Shown piece after piece: positions 12,013-23,500 of a DNA stretch of 64,000 nt. The stretch comes from Hydractinia symbiolongicarpus (lineage: Eukaryota; Cnidaria; Hydrozoa; Anthoathecata; Hydractiniidae): assembly GCF_029227915.1 (NCBI RefSeq), contig NC_079877.1, positions 13,207,351 to 13,271,350 on the forward strand. Reading direction: 5' to 3'. How positions within the stretch are numbered: the stretch's first letter is position 1; each line of letters begins with the position of its first letter. A program made the translations under genes and the position numbers. The notes beneath the pieces were generated by a model that saw nothing but the letters and a program-made list of their open reading frames with translations, was not told the origin of the DNA and searched no databases.

Positions 12013-12754
12013 AACTGTGACAGAATCAGATTGTGTTGCAAAATACCAATATCCCAATATACACTGTCCAAGATTGTAGTTAAACAAATATATTTTGCAG
12101 GGAGGAAACTACAGATTTTGTTTACGCTATTTGAGCCGGTCTGGTTTGATATATATTTAAGCGTTTAAGGCGCACGTCACAATCCCCATGGTTACAGATA
12201 TAAATAGAATACAATAGCTCGTAAATCTTAAAAATGCTGGGAAATCTTAAGGAATGCTATGAAATATTTGAGCATTTTTGTTTACGTTCGCATGTATTGC
12301 TCGCAGTGCACTTTGTCAGTTAATACCTATCAAATTCCAAATCAGACGTTTGTTTTCAAACAGGACGTTTAGTATTGTTCTTTTGTGAATTTCCACCTTG
12401 GCAGGGTGCAAAAAAGGATATAGTTAAATCGCGATAATATAACTTTCTTTACCGAATTCTCTGATAGAGGCCCATATATGAGATTTGGGTCAAATTTAAG
12501 GTACAGAGCAAGTGATCTAGCAAAAAATAAATACTGATCACTTTTGCAACTGCGCAAATACTATAAGACCATAAAACTATAAACCTTAAACACTTCACGC
12601 GAACGTAGATTTATCAGGTCTCAGTAAGAATTTTGAACATAAAAAACATTTTCATTATTCTTTGCCGACTGAAGTAGCAACATACAAATTTGTTGAAACT
12701 CAATTCAGAAAATTGGACACCCCACAATGCACCGGATTATACAAAATAAATGCT

Positions 12755-12990
12755 AATATTTATAAATAGTCGGTGGCCTGGTGTGCATGTCCTTTATATC
12801 CCGCATTTTATGTGTCTCACTACTGCTGCACCATTTTACGTAGAGACAGACAGACGACATCTAATATTACAAAGACTAGTCGTTAACCTGTGGAAAAATC
12901 CACGCCATCGCCCGTCCTTTATATATATTGCATTTCGTGTTTCCGTAACGGACAGACGAACAGACAGACGATGGCTATTATTAAAAAGAA
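12755..12990. repeat. Two tandem copies of the ACTAGTC/CAGACAGAC repeat
   Basis: Two related blocks lie in tandem. Each runs from a GTCCTTTATAT motif through GCATTT(T/C)(A/G)TGT to a CAGACAGACGA-type run. The CGTGGAAAAATCCACG-like border between them (CTGTGGAAAAATCCACGCC) matches the border at 54,725-54,745 (CGTGGATAAATCCACGG). An ACTAGTC motif links this family to the composite repeats at 1.1-2.8 and 38.5-39.5 kb. Confidence 0.55.
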
Positions 12991-13032
12991 AATTCTAAAA
13001 ATTCTAAAAATTTGCACATTCACTTAGGTATA

Positions 13033-13074
13033 GCTACCATTATTAATTTTTATGGGAAAATTAATAATGGTAGC
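13033..13074. repeat. Perfect 18-bp-arm hairpin
   Basis: GCTACCATTATTAATTTT at 13,033-13,050 is exactly mirrored at 13,057-13,074 across the 6-base loop TATGGG. It is too short for a typical animal microRNA precursor and has no mismatches, so a small fold-back or template-switch inversion is likelier. Confidence 0.8.
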
Positions 13075-13383
13075 ATTGTGCAATTCGGGTTTTGATTTTA
13101 AGCCGTTGTTTTGGTGATAGCTTCTTCGGTAGTTTCGAGTTTCAAAAAAAGTTGGAAAAAAACTGTGGAAAGTTTTCCGCTATTGGTTAACTTGGTCAGC
13201 GTAAATCCATATAAACACCCCTCAATCAGGCTAATCTACCTATATTAAAAAAATTCTAATCTCGTGCAGGTGAGATCCAACTTAAATGATTTTCTCTTAA
13301 GAAGTGTAAATCACTATACATAAAAAAGCGATGAAAGTTGTTGATATGTTTTTAGCTCACTGTTGTTTCTGTTTTACAGTCGT

Positions 13384-13558
13384 TCAAAAAAAAAGTGACT
13401 GAAAATATTGCGCAGTGGCACTCTTGGAGTCTCCTGCGGACCAACGCTCTTTACTTTTAAAATCCTTCCTGCTACAAATTGATAATTTAACTTCACTAAG
13501 GACTTTTAAAGCCGTCCTATTGTCAGATGGTGATTTTTTCTTCCCTTTCACCTTATGT
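13384..13558 (-). pseudogene. Duplicated coding-like segment, copy 1
   Basis: The minus strand is open for about 57 codons, to TGA at 13,384-13,386. It includes SPSDNRTALKVLSEVKLSI, CSRKDFKSKERWSAGDSKS and ATAQYFQSL. A second copy lies about 730 bp away (14,211-14,310) and keeps the same frame over 31 codons with mostly conservative changes, which suggests it was once coding. Both frames lack an ATG start, so these would be exon or transposon-ORF remnants. I do not recognise the protein. Confidence 0.3.
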
Positions 13559-14210
13559 CATCACTAACCCACTTTTTTTACGTTAATCTAATAACTTTAA
13601 TGGTTAGTATATATCTAAGTTCCAAATGAATCCAAACTTCACGTATCCTGACGTAGGACATATGGCTACACGTTTCTGATCAGCAATTAGTTTATACAAC
13701 CACTGAGACCTCATATCGATGAAGAGCAACCCTTGATTTCAGTATATAAAAAAAACATTTATATCTCATATTGGAAACAGACGTTGACATTGTGTTATTG
13801 ACCATCTGTTACCTCTTATTGTTCTCTCCAACTGAAAAACCCTTGAAGGGACTTAGGGTTCCATGGAAACAGCGTAAAGGCTTGTAGATAGCATGCTATT
13901 TAACCTAAACAGCAAAATAGAAACACGAAACTTAACTCCTATACAGATTTTCATTCTCATCATCAGATGGTCCTACTATGGCCACCCTTTCCAAGCATAA
14001 AACGTTTGGGCGTATTTTTAATTTATTAATAACTTTTATTACCGAGATTGTGTTTAAGACAATTTTGTTATTTTATTGCTGTTTTCAGCTTACTATTGCT
14101 TCATTAGTACAGTAGATCAGGAAACAAACAGATGAAAAATGACACAAGATATTGCGAAAGTCGCACTATTGGAGTCCTCTCCTCTCTTGCGGACAAACGC
14201 TCTCTACTTT

Positions 14211-14310
14211 TTAATCCTTCCTGCTACAAATTGATAAATCAACTTCACCAAGAACTTTTAAAGCCGTCTTATTGTCAGATGATGATTCTTTCTCTATTTT
14301 GACCTTTCTT
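14211..14310 (-). pseudogene. Duplicated coding-like segment, copy 2
   Basis: The minus strand reads KVKIEKESSSDNKTALKVLG then EVDLSICSRKD before a TAA at 14,211-14,213. It corresponds residue for residue to copy 1 (SDNRTALKVLSEV, LSICSRKD). DNA similarity continues beyond the stop to about 14,120, including GCGGACAAACGCTCT. The stop after CSRKD is absent from copy 1, so at least this copy is broken. Confidence 0.3.
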
Positions 14311-16860
14311 CAACAGGCCCAAAAATTGGCGTTTTTAGTATTTTCTATTTGAAAACTTTGGGAATTGCCATGGCAACCGTGTCAATAAATGTAGTCCCCA
14401 ATTATTTTTTTTGAGCATTGTTTACACTAGAATTCTGTATTATCGCAATTTCTGGTGCTATTTGATACTTGCAGCTGACGAAACTTTCCCATAGTCAACT
14501 TTCCATAGTGAAGCCTGTCTGTCTGTTTGTCTAAATTTAAAGCTCTGTCTAATGTTGTCATTAGAAAAAAATCTTCTTAAAGAAACAACGTTTGGTTATA
14601 CAACAATAATAAATTTGTCTATATGTCAAACATGGTATAAAACATTGAAAGTCATTTTGATTTAAGTTTCTCAATCAAATTTTACTTATGAGATCACATT
14701 GGATAACTCTATTCTGGAATTTACATTTCCGTAGACTTGTAATTTGGAAGCTTTATCAAAACACCCTCTTTCCAAATTTATGTGTATACAAGCCATGTTA
14801 AATTGATTATAATAAAAAAATCCTGTTTTCTTTCTTCAATAAAAATATTAACAAAACTGGACAATAATGGCAGTCATCTGCAACATAATCAGCTACTGTT
14901 ATAAAAAATATGGTATTAGCTTTTTTATGCTCTCTTAGGATAAAACTTCTGAAGGTCACAAGTCCTGGGAATATAGATTCTCTTCTTGTAAAGAATTTAT
15001 GAAAAATCTTTAGCAAAATATCCGAAGATGACATTGTTCTCAAGGGGTGTTTAACATGTATTTTAAGTTTACACAATATGTCTTAAATATTTCACATTTT
15101 TTCTACAAAACATTTACTTGAAATAAATGCTTCTCTGTAATATTAGGCGCATGCGCACTAAGGTACCTCAAGTAGCGAGACACACGAAATGCAGTATGAA
15201 AAGAAGGACGATCCGTGAATTTTTTCAGTCTAACAAAGGTTTAAAAAAAATTGAGGAATATATTGTTTTCGAGACGTTTAACTTTAGGGAAAGGCAAATT
15301 GTGTTCGTGTTCCTGCAATGCTAAGCTGTCACGTTTAGTAATTTTACAAGATTGTTTGTAGATTATTAAGGATATAGTAACATACAATCTATCAACTCTT
15401 CAGGAAACGTATCTCTTACGAGAAATTTTTCACAACATGGGTAATGTTTAAAATAAACGGTATTAGCTCATTTTGATTTCTCATTTACATTACCAAAAAA
15501 TCAATATTTAAAACTGGTGCTACGGACTAGCAAATACGATATATCTTCATTAACTTTGTTGTGATGCCGTGGACTCTACCACAGGCTAAACACTAGTTTG
15601 GAGTACAAGCAATTCACATTTTTCATCGCGTGACAATAAATTTCCAAAGTTCAAACATAGGGGAGTGTATTTAAGATGGGATTACGTACGGAAATAATCT
15701 TCTTTTGTTGGAATTTAAAAAATGTTTTGTAGTTGGAGAAGCTGAATAAGAGGTCGTTTCACCCTTAATAAGTATTTTTGAGAAGGGAGCGCCAGTCGTC
15801 GACTAACAACAACTGAAAACAATAACAAGCAAACATATTTACCAGGATTATTGCCAAATAATGTATTTTTAGGTGGTCCCACAATCGTCAGTGGTTTTGT
15901 AATGACAATAAATACGTGATCTAGATGCGCCCTGGGAAAAACAATTTATGTTATAAACAGTGAAAAGGCGTTAAGTAAAACACATGTTTGAAATTTTTTT
16001 CGATGCTTCAAACTCGTGAGAAAACGAAAAAGATATTTTTCTTGTGGTAACTCGTTGTGCTGTCAAAATAAACAATTGAAGTATCGTGCTAGCTATAAAT
16101 TGCCATGCAATGCAAGATTTTTTATTAAAACTGAAGACACAGTCGAAACTAAAAGCCTGACTAAGCCTGACATACGAGAAAAGACAGCTTTATGTTTTAG
16201 CCTCGTTTTTACCCGTAATTTACATGTGGGGCGCAAATACGATATAAAGGTATTATCTTATTTATTTTGTCTATGTTTGTGTTATTTCAATTACTAATTC
16301 TGTGTTTATGCTTTCAATTTATGATTTCTTTATCCACACTGAGGTTTTGATAGATACATACCAGATACAGAGAACAAAACCAAAACTTTTTTGCGGTGAA
16401 ATTAGTAATAACATTTTTGTTCAGTTCTGTGTTTGGAATAAGTAAACCTCCACAAGTCTGTTACTTAGTGCACAGATCCCAATTCAACCAACACAATTTA
16501 ATCTAAGGGGAATTGGAACTAAGTTGTTGCTATTTTATCCATTTTGTGACAACATTTTGAAAGCCTTGTTACTATCTCAACTCCATGGACATACTTCACC
16601 TAAAACTGAATTCACTTTAGGTGATTATGATCTTCGCGTATAGAGCATAACTCAGCTAGTAGGAAAGTTAAGAATGACCCTCACGTAAATTTCTTTTGTA
16701 TCAAAAAATTGACGCTAGGGATGTTAGATTGATGGGAAGTGAAGTGACCCTCCCAAAACGACCGCCTCCAAACAAATAAATACGGTATATAAACAGACAA
16801 AGCAATTCTTTTCTTGTTTTGTTTCTTCTGTTCTATGTGTAAATGTGAAAAGTAAATAGT
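14311..16860. other. Intergenic, nothing firm
   Basis: AT-rich. Around 16,735-16,790 a phrase with ACGACCGCCTCCAAACAAATAA resembles degenerate Tigger-type termini. Open frames at 14,807 (-), 15,127 (+) and 16,016 (+) have no motif and no splice logic. Confidence 0.35.
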
Positions 16861-16930
16861 AGATTAAAAATATAACAAAATTATCAAAAGACAATCTAAT
16901 TGTTTGATAATTTTGTTATATTTTCAATCT
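16861..16930. repeat. 28-bp-arm hairpin
   Basis: 16,861-16,888 pairs with 16,903-16,930 with one mismatch around a 14-base loop. The arms contain TATAACAAAATTATCAAA. Symmetry this close in otherwise unique sequence points to a recent local inversion or small fold-back. Confidence 0.8.
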
Positions 16931-19881
16931 AACAAGGAAACAATTAATCTGAATTTTTTTACGTTCGAAAAAACTAAGAAATACAAAACTTAGGTTTTTT
17001 CATTTATTTCCCAACTGATGGATAGATTTATGACGTCAATTTGTCACTCTGAACAGAAGTTGACAGAGTTCTGTGACAGTTAGAAATTTGAGCATGTGAA
17101 AAAAAAACATCACACATCAGAAGAGCAGTGACCGTTTGTTTTTTGTATCAACAATCTCTCCTTCAACTAAAATAATAGTTTCGTTTGAAACTTACAAAAT
17201 GTCAAATGTTTAAAATCATAGCGATTTGAAGTAGATACACTTCTCATCAGAATGGCTTTTTGAAGTCTTTTTTCACTCAACAAAAACAAACATTCAAGCG
17301 TTTGATTTCGCAATAATTCAAGGATGCTTGATCTGGAAAACTTACCCTGGTAACAACATCTAAAAATAGCTTTGCAAATCGCAGTTTTGTCACGTGTGTG
17401 GGACTTTACTTTTTAAACATAAATACACACGCCCTTCATTAACGCCCAACCAGTTTACGCCAGATATTATTGGTGTTCTATATAATGCCGTTGCGTTAGA
17501 GAGAGCGGTTTAGATGATATCCAGAGAATTTGTTCATGAAATTTAAACCAAACCTTATTAAAAAAATCGGGTTAACTATCAGTTTAAAACAACATTTTCT
17601 TGTAGCCTCTTTTCCAGCTTGTCATATATATGATTTTAAAAGAGTTAGTGGTTGTTAAGAGACTGACTTAAAAAAAATGAAAAACGAGAAATGATGTTAA
17701 GAGTGTGGCATTCCTGACAGCAGGTTTCTTGTTTCAGAACTTAACCCTTATAAATCAGGTTCTCCGTTAGCAAAACAAGATTATATAAGTTAAAACTCTA
17801 GTGACGTGACAAAATGCTGTTTCAAAATAAAAATACTCTAGCGTGGGTTACTTGTGGCTTCAGAACAAAATGTGCATTTCCTGAGAGTCCCTTTAAAAGC
17901 AATCAGAAACAAATTCCTAAAAATTATATATATAAGAATATCATATTTTCTCCAATAACATACCGGTGTTATTTTTATAAAGAATATCAGCACGTCTCAT
18001 ATTTAAAATAGTCAAATATGTTGTGGTTTTGAAGTATTGTCTTGAGTCAAGTCAATCTTTATTTTCGAGCCAACTTTCCATCACGTAATTAGACAAGGTA
18101 AACATATCAATGACACTTTGATAGGAATGTAACATCGCATGATCTATCTCAGTGACACTATCTGTCAGGTTATCAGTCAAATGTTACTATCATGCATCTG
18201 GAACAATGGCCAAACCGTTTTTAAAAACCTACCTACAGTGCAACTAAATTTCTAGAATAGTTTGATCAGCATCTTAAGATTTTGATTTAGCGAACACTGG
18301 CCGTACTAACACGTCTTAAACAAGGAGATGATCTTAATACACCACGTTGGTATGCGTTGCAAAACAACGTTTGTATGCGATACATGTCATGTAAGCATGC
18401 GTTGCTTTTACGCGTTATGTGTGATATGCGCGATGATCCAGAACGTTTGTATCTAGGCACGTTGTTCATTTTCATTAGAAAGAGTTCATAATTTAGCTAG
18501 CTTTTTCGTCGTCCTTAAAATCTGCTGTTATGTTATACCAATGTTTCGTCACGCATTTAAGAAACTTTTTCTTTTAAGACAATTTTGGCTACATATTTTG
18601 AAATGCATATTGCCTTCCACGCATATTACTGATCTGATACATTTTTTTAATTCTTCTTGTGTGGGCTAAGTATAGAATTTCGAAAGTTGGTAATCTTGTA
18701 GTCTTGTAGGTACTGTCCAAATTCGTATGACGCTTAGAAACGTAGCTAGCATAAAGTAAACATGATGAACTACGTAAACAAGAAAAAAAAAATGCAAATA
18801 AAATTGAAATGAGATATTTTTTTAATTATTGCAGACATTTTGACATACTATGCTTGCAACATTCCATTTTAATTGGAGAGCGACAAAAGATTATTGAGTA
18901 TGCCACCCGCGAATGAATTTTAAAAACATTTATCCAAAAACCGCGATTACAAAGAAAACATACAATGGCAATAGAAAATTTTAGAAACACAGAAATTGTT
19001 CATTGTTTCTCTCTTCTCAGATTTGACAATGTGATTTTCGTGAGCTGACGTCAGAAGTTATAAAATCCACATTTCTCACAGTCCAAAACAAAATCCTAAT
19101 ATTGTCAAAAAGTATAACATCATTCTCGTCCCCAGAGCTCTTTAAGATAAGTCTTGGCAGATGTTTTCAAAGTATCTCGAAAAGCGCCGGGCACGAGAAT
19201 GTGAAACCGCATTTTAAATTTACAGCTGTAAATATAATACGCTTCAGACTTCAGACTAAAAATTTGTAATTTAGGAATTTTTTAGTTTTACGAATTACAC
19301 ATGCGCATGCGCCAATTATTAAATTTAACTTTTACACAGTAATGAACAAGGCCCAATATTTTTAAGCGCCCCTTCAAATTAAGCGCCAATCTAACAAATA
19401 AATTTATTAAGAACCAAAAGTGCTCATTCGACACGTTACAACAGTAACAAGGAATTAGCAGATATAAAATCGTAATAGTTTACCATAGCGTCTATTGCTG
19501 CTTCGACCTTGCACAAAATCTTCTTTTAATAAAGCCAATATGTATTTTAGTACTGTCTTACAAAAGTCGTGCTCTTAGTAACCACAAGAAGCCTTCCTCG
19601 TGGTTCTCCATTGTTATTGTTTATTAAACAAAATGGTGGATTTGTAAGACAAACATTATCAAAGTGCCCTTACCAATTCTCGTGAATAAACAAAAAGAAT
19701 GAAGAAATTGTATTGCACAAAATAATTTAGTTGTGTATCCGCGGCACGAAAAAAATGACAGAGGTCATTATCAGTTTTCACATGCGCAGACACAGATAAA
19801 TATTGTTACATTTGACAACCCACGGCTTATTACAAAAAACAATCAAATAAAAGTGACAAAAATGGTCTCGTCTTTAAATTT
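16931..19881. other. Intergenic, nothing recognised
   Basis: No supportable gene. Around 19,355-19,400 AAGCGCCCCTTCAAATTAAG resembles a decayed Tigger-type terminus. Open frames at 17,814 and 18,287 are unremarkable. Confidence 0.35.
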
Positions 19882-19925
19882 CCAAATAAATTGCGTAAAA
19901 TAAAAATTTTACGCAATTTATTTGG
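19882..19925. repeat. Perfect 20-bp-arm hairpin
   Basis: CCAAATAAATTGCGTAAAAT at 19,882-19,901 is mirrored exactly at 19,906-19,925 with a 4-base loop (AAAA). Weaker symmetry extends outward (CTTTAAATTTCC versus the mirror of GGCACTTAAAG). Confidence 0.8.
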
Positions 19926-20194
19926 CACTTAAAGCACCCTCTTTGTTTGTTTTTTATTTCTCATTGATTTCAAAAGTGGTCTGGGTATTAAGTTTTCTTA
20001 ATAAGTGGATGAGTAATTAATGGGAGGCTCTTATTGGATTATATGCAGAGGTTAAACCTCTCTTTAATTCTGTAGTAAACAGCAACTTAATCCCCAGTCC
20101 TAATATGCACGATAATATAAACAATCTCTAGCAAGTCTACAAAGAGGTCTGGTATCTAGAATAGGCATTACGTTACATAAACAACGTTTCTGTG

Positions 20195-20204
20195 TACATA
20201 AAAG
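20195..20204 (+). promoter_or_regulatory. TATA-like box of the TGF-beta-like gene
   Basis: TACATAAAAG lies about 30 bp upstream of the presumed first exon and 57-66 bp upstream of a strong splice donor (CACAAG then GTAAGA, exon end 20,261). The spacing fits a TATA box feeding a start near 20,225. The element is inferred from position and sequence only. Confidence 0.35.
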
Positions 20205-20224
20205 TGCATGCCACAAAAAATACA

Positions 20225-20261
20225 GTCACACTTCTCAACTTCTCAACTTTTACTGCACAAG
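20225..20261 (+). other. Probable 5' non-coding exon of the TGF-beta-like gene
   Basis: The coding exon at 21,438 starts its ATG immediately after a perfect acceptor (a T-rich tract, then CTTTAG), so a 5' exon must lie upstream. The best donor is CACAAG|GTAAGA at 20,261/20,262, preceded by a TATA-like motif at 20,195. This would make the first exon roughly 37 bp and the intron 1,176 bp. The donor is close to consensus. The start point is a guess and an exon further upstream is possible. Confidence 0.4.
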
Positions 20262-20440
20262 GTAAGAATATATTTTTCTTAGACATCAAACGACAACTCA
20301 GACATGGTATTTTGTAGACGGTGCTATAAAAAGCAAGCTATTAATTATTACTTCTATTAAGGGAGGAAATTCGGATGGGGTATAGAAAAGTTACTTCTGT
20401 TCTGTTTATGCGTTATTTCTTGGTGCATCCAGTTTAGGAG

Positions 20441-20709
20441 AGGCAGAGAAGGTGTAGTGGTAGGGTTATCAACTTGGATTTAAATAGGATTCTAGGTTCG
20501 GGTCTCCACTTTGGCGCACTTTAAATGTAGTGTTGTCAGTCCATTAGGAGCCATATACTAACCGCTTGAGTGGCAGGCAAGCAAGTTAAAGCGATCTTAT
20601 AATTATCTCTAGCGGGTAGTGTAACCTTGTTACCGTCGCAAGGGAAGATGAGCTGACCGTTGGGATAGAAACTCTAAGGACTGGAAAACTTCCTGTCACT
20701 TACTTACTT
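20441..20709 (+). mobile_element. tRNA-derived SINE in intron 1
   Basis: The left part looks like a degenerate tRNA head. There is an A-box-like GTGTAGTGGTAGGGTTATC at about 20,452-20,470, and a B-box-like GGTTCGGGTCTCC at 20,495-20,507, spaced as in RNA polymerase III internal promoters. The body continues with GTCAGTCCATTAGGAGCC and GGGATAGAAACTC and ends near a short CACTTACTTACTTG tail. A real tRNA is ruled out because the acceptor and anticodon stems do not close. It sits in the same orientation as the host gene. Confidence 0.6.
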
Positions 20710-21437
20710 GAAGAAACATTAGTAGCAGCTATATTTGTCATAAGCAACAATTAAATATTTAAAAGGCGATTTGTAAACAATATCAGGCTTATTTTAATAT
20801 TGAACTTGTTTGTAATGGAAAAGCTTATTTTTCCGAAGTTGACATTACATAAATCATATTTGGCTGTTTGGGTGTACATGGGTAGTTCTTTGACAGGATT
20901 TTGATATAATCTTGGATTTTTTTTTACTTTTAGTTAAACAACTGGGAAACAGCCTTTCTTTTTTAAGCAACCGAAGTCCAAAGTAGAGTGCTTATATAAA
21001 CAAAATTTGTATCTGAGTTTGCTATACAAAAATTGGTAATTTTTCGAAAGAATTTTAGATATTTCTCAAAATTGTTCAATCCTGTTCAAAAACTGTTTTG
21101 CAATTTTCTTTTTTTGTAACTTTTAAGAAAAAATTAATAGTCAGATATAAAAGTCTACATTTTATCTTTAAGTGAACATAATTAACTGAGTTTACAAAGT
21201 TTAGAAATTTTACAGTTAAACGGGAACTTTCTTTGACCAATTAACCTCAATTAACCTACCCTACGAAATCAAAGGAGGTTTTTGTAGATTGCTGCAGAAC
21301 GTTGCAGGACGCAAATACAATATAGCTAAGACTTAATGGGAAATGCAAATGTTTTGTCTCCTGAGGGCGCAAGTACAAAATAGTTCACAAAAACAAAATT
21401 TAAAAAATGTTAGTTATCTTTCCTTTTTTTTCTTTAG

Positions 21438-22824
21438 ATGTATACCATTCGCCTATTTAATTCCCGTCATGCAGTTCTCTGCATATTATTTTTATACCAG
21501 ACATTTGGAGCAGGTTTTGCACAAGAAGAAGCAGATAAAGAAACGATTGAGGCGATAAAAAGACTGATCCTCGATGGATTGGGAATGAAGTCAGAACCTG
21601 TGATTGATGAGCACACGATAGAACGCTCAGTTAAAGATCACGTTAAAAGGCACAGTAAAGTGGAACATACAGTATCCAAAGTCAGCATAACTCCTACCAA
21701 AACAGGTAAAAACATATAAGTCATGTTCACACTATTAAGGTCTTTTCTCCAGTTGCGCGTGCTCCCAGTAATACCGCTGACCACTTCTATAACGTTTGTG
21801 TGCAGACGCCTAAACATCTCTTAATCCTATCAATACCAGTAATTTCGTAAGTGTGAAAGGTTAACCATTGCACAAACAGATACACGCCTTAACATATTTG
21901 CATAGGGGTTTTTAGCCCTCTCCCCATTATCCATTTCTTTTTTTTAACACTTTTCTCCCCATGCCCGTGTCATTCCGCTCCTACTTTTCATTTTCGTGCG
22001 GACAAAAATGACTAAACAACCCTCCCCCCCTTTCTAATTTTGTCTCCTCTTTTTTCACCCTATCCCCCCTCTAAAGTGTGTCCCTTGTATATGACTACAT
22101 AAAAAAATTCAAAACTAGGTCTTATCTCTTCTAGATAATAGATAAATGTGTCTATATTTTTCCAGGTAAAAGCATATTCGAATTCGATGTTGGAGGCACT
22201 GGTATTTATGGGAATGATCCTGTTTATTTTGCTGTTCTTAATATCAAACTTACCGCCGGGATCACAAAAAATAAAATTTTCAAAATATCACAGGACGGAA
22301 AAGTTATTTCTAAACCATCTTTGAGCGAAAAAGAATGGATTTCCGAAGACATTACAAGAAATCTAGTTAACTGGATCAAACACAAATCAGATAATTTGAC
22401 GAAAGCGTATGTACTTGATATTAAACGGGAAATCGGAAAGAAAGTCCCTCTTAGCATATATCTTGATGTCGAATATCGTAAGCAGATATCTCGCAGAAAG
22501 CGAATGGTAGAATGTAGCATGGGACAAACCACGTGTTGCCGAAAAAGCATACATTTAAAAGTGAAAGATTTCAACTGGGACAAATGGTTTTTCGCGCCAA
22601 AAGAATTTAATTTTTTTTATTGTGATGGATCCTGTGAGAACCAAAAAAAATCGAAATATGGCGGATTACTTTCTGGCCACATCAAAAACTATAAATCTAC
22701 TGGTTGTTGCATTCCAACTAAATTACATGGACTACGAGTGATGCACGTGGACGAAAGGAAAGGCATTTTTGAAAGGGAAATCCCAGACATAATGGCGGAG
22801 TCATGCGGCTGCAGTGGAACATAA
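21438..22824 (+). CDS. Secreted TGF-beta superfamily ligand, myostatin/TGF-beta-like
   Basis: Two coding exons, 21,438-21,705 and 22,166-22,824, join across a GT-AG intron (donor ACAG|GTAAAA, acceptor TTTTTCCAG) to give 308 aa. Residues 1-28 form a signal peptide (hydrophobic AVLCILFLYQTF). A prodomain of only about 170 residues has one N-glycosylation site (NLT). RRKR at 199-202 is a furin site. The 106-residue mature part has nine cysteines (206, 213, 214, 242, 246, 270, 271, 303, 305), including the early Cys-Cys pair, FNWDKWFFAPKEF, YCDGSC, GCCIPTK and the final SCGCS. The extra first cysteine, the adjacent pair and the WDKW/APK motif place it with myostatin/GDF11 and TGF-beta proper rather than BMPs. 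The protein would be secreted, processed and dimerised to signal through serine/threonine-kinase receptors (family knowledge). The start ATG directly follows the splice acceptor. Exact orthology is uncertain. Confidence 0.93.
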
Positions 22825-22971
22825 GTCAAGCCAAGAAATAGCGTTTATTTACGTTTTATAGATAACTCACCACTTTCTTTAATGCTAGAGGTTGACGTTT
22901 ATTGACATGATAAGGATTGAAGAAACGTTTGTAAGAAGTTTGCAGAAAGGTAAAGACGTGTAAAGAAATAT

Positions 22972-22977
22972 AATAAA
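22972..22977 (+). promoter_or_regulatory. Polyadenylation signal of the TGF-beta-like gene
   Basis: AATAAA about 150 bp after the stop codon is the first canonical signal downstream and gives a short 3' UTR. Confidence 0.5.
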
Positions 22978-22984
22978 AACAGTC

Positions 22985-23439
22985 TGACTAAGAAATTAGT
23001 TTTTCGACCATTTTAGCTCTATAAAAAAACAAAGACGTGTCTGACGAGAATATATTCTTCCTTGAGCGGGAGAATTGGTTATTTGTAAATGTTTTCCTTA
23101 AAGAAGGTATGTTTAGAAAAGAATGTTGTTTTTTGTATCACGAAGTTGAATCGTTACGTAATTTCCAATGCCTTATTTTATGCTATGATTATTTGGGACC
23201 CCTTTGCATTGCTAAAAGAACTACGAGACTGTCCTTTTGTTAAGATTTCATGTTATTTTATGTCAAACACATGGTTTAGGTTGTGTGAGAAATGTGAGAG
23301 GTTTAGGTGAACACTGCATAAAGTGCATGTTATGAACTACCACGAAAAAAAATATCACGCAAGAATTAAACGGAGCTAAACGTTATTTTTTTTCTTTTCT
23401 TGTGATATATATGTTCGTCCCTAAAGCTTAAAGCAGGGT
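22985..23439. other. Intergenic, nothing recognised
   Basis: Downstream flank of the TGF-beta-like gene. Two overlapping short frames (23,037-23,310) carry no motif. Confidence 0.4.
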
Positions 23440-23500
23440 TTCTTCCGTCCCCAGGGTTTCGTCCGTCCCCAGGATTTCGTCTGTCCCCAGGGTTCCGTTA
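23440..23500. repeat. 18-bp tandem repeat, about three copies
   Basis: The unit GGGTTTCGTCCGTCCCCA is repeated in tandem with single-base changes, then breaks off at GGGTTCCGTTAC. It is a short local array with no coding sense. Confidence 0.7.

Noticed and set aside
13033-13074. microRNA precursor
   Set aside because: The stem is only 18 bp, without mismatches or a longer basal stem, unlike animal pre-miRNAs. Plant-like long perfect stems do occur in cnidarians but are longer than this.
20441-20520. Candidate tRNA gene
   Set aside because: A and B boxes are present, but the cloverleaf stems do not pair and the sequence continues into a SINE body.
22224-22583. 119-codon minus-strand open frame
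   Set aside because: It is antisense to the second exon of the TGF-beta-like gene and has no motif of its own.
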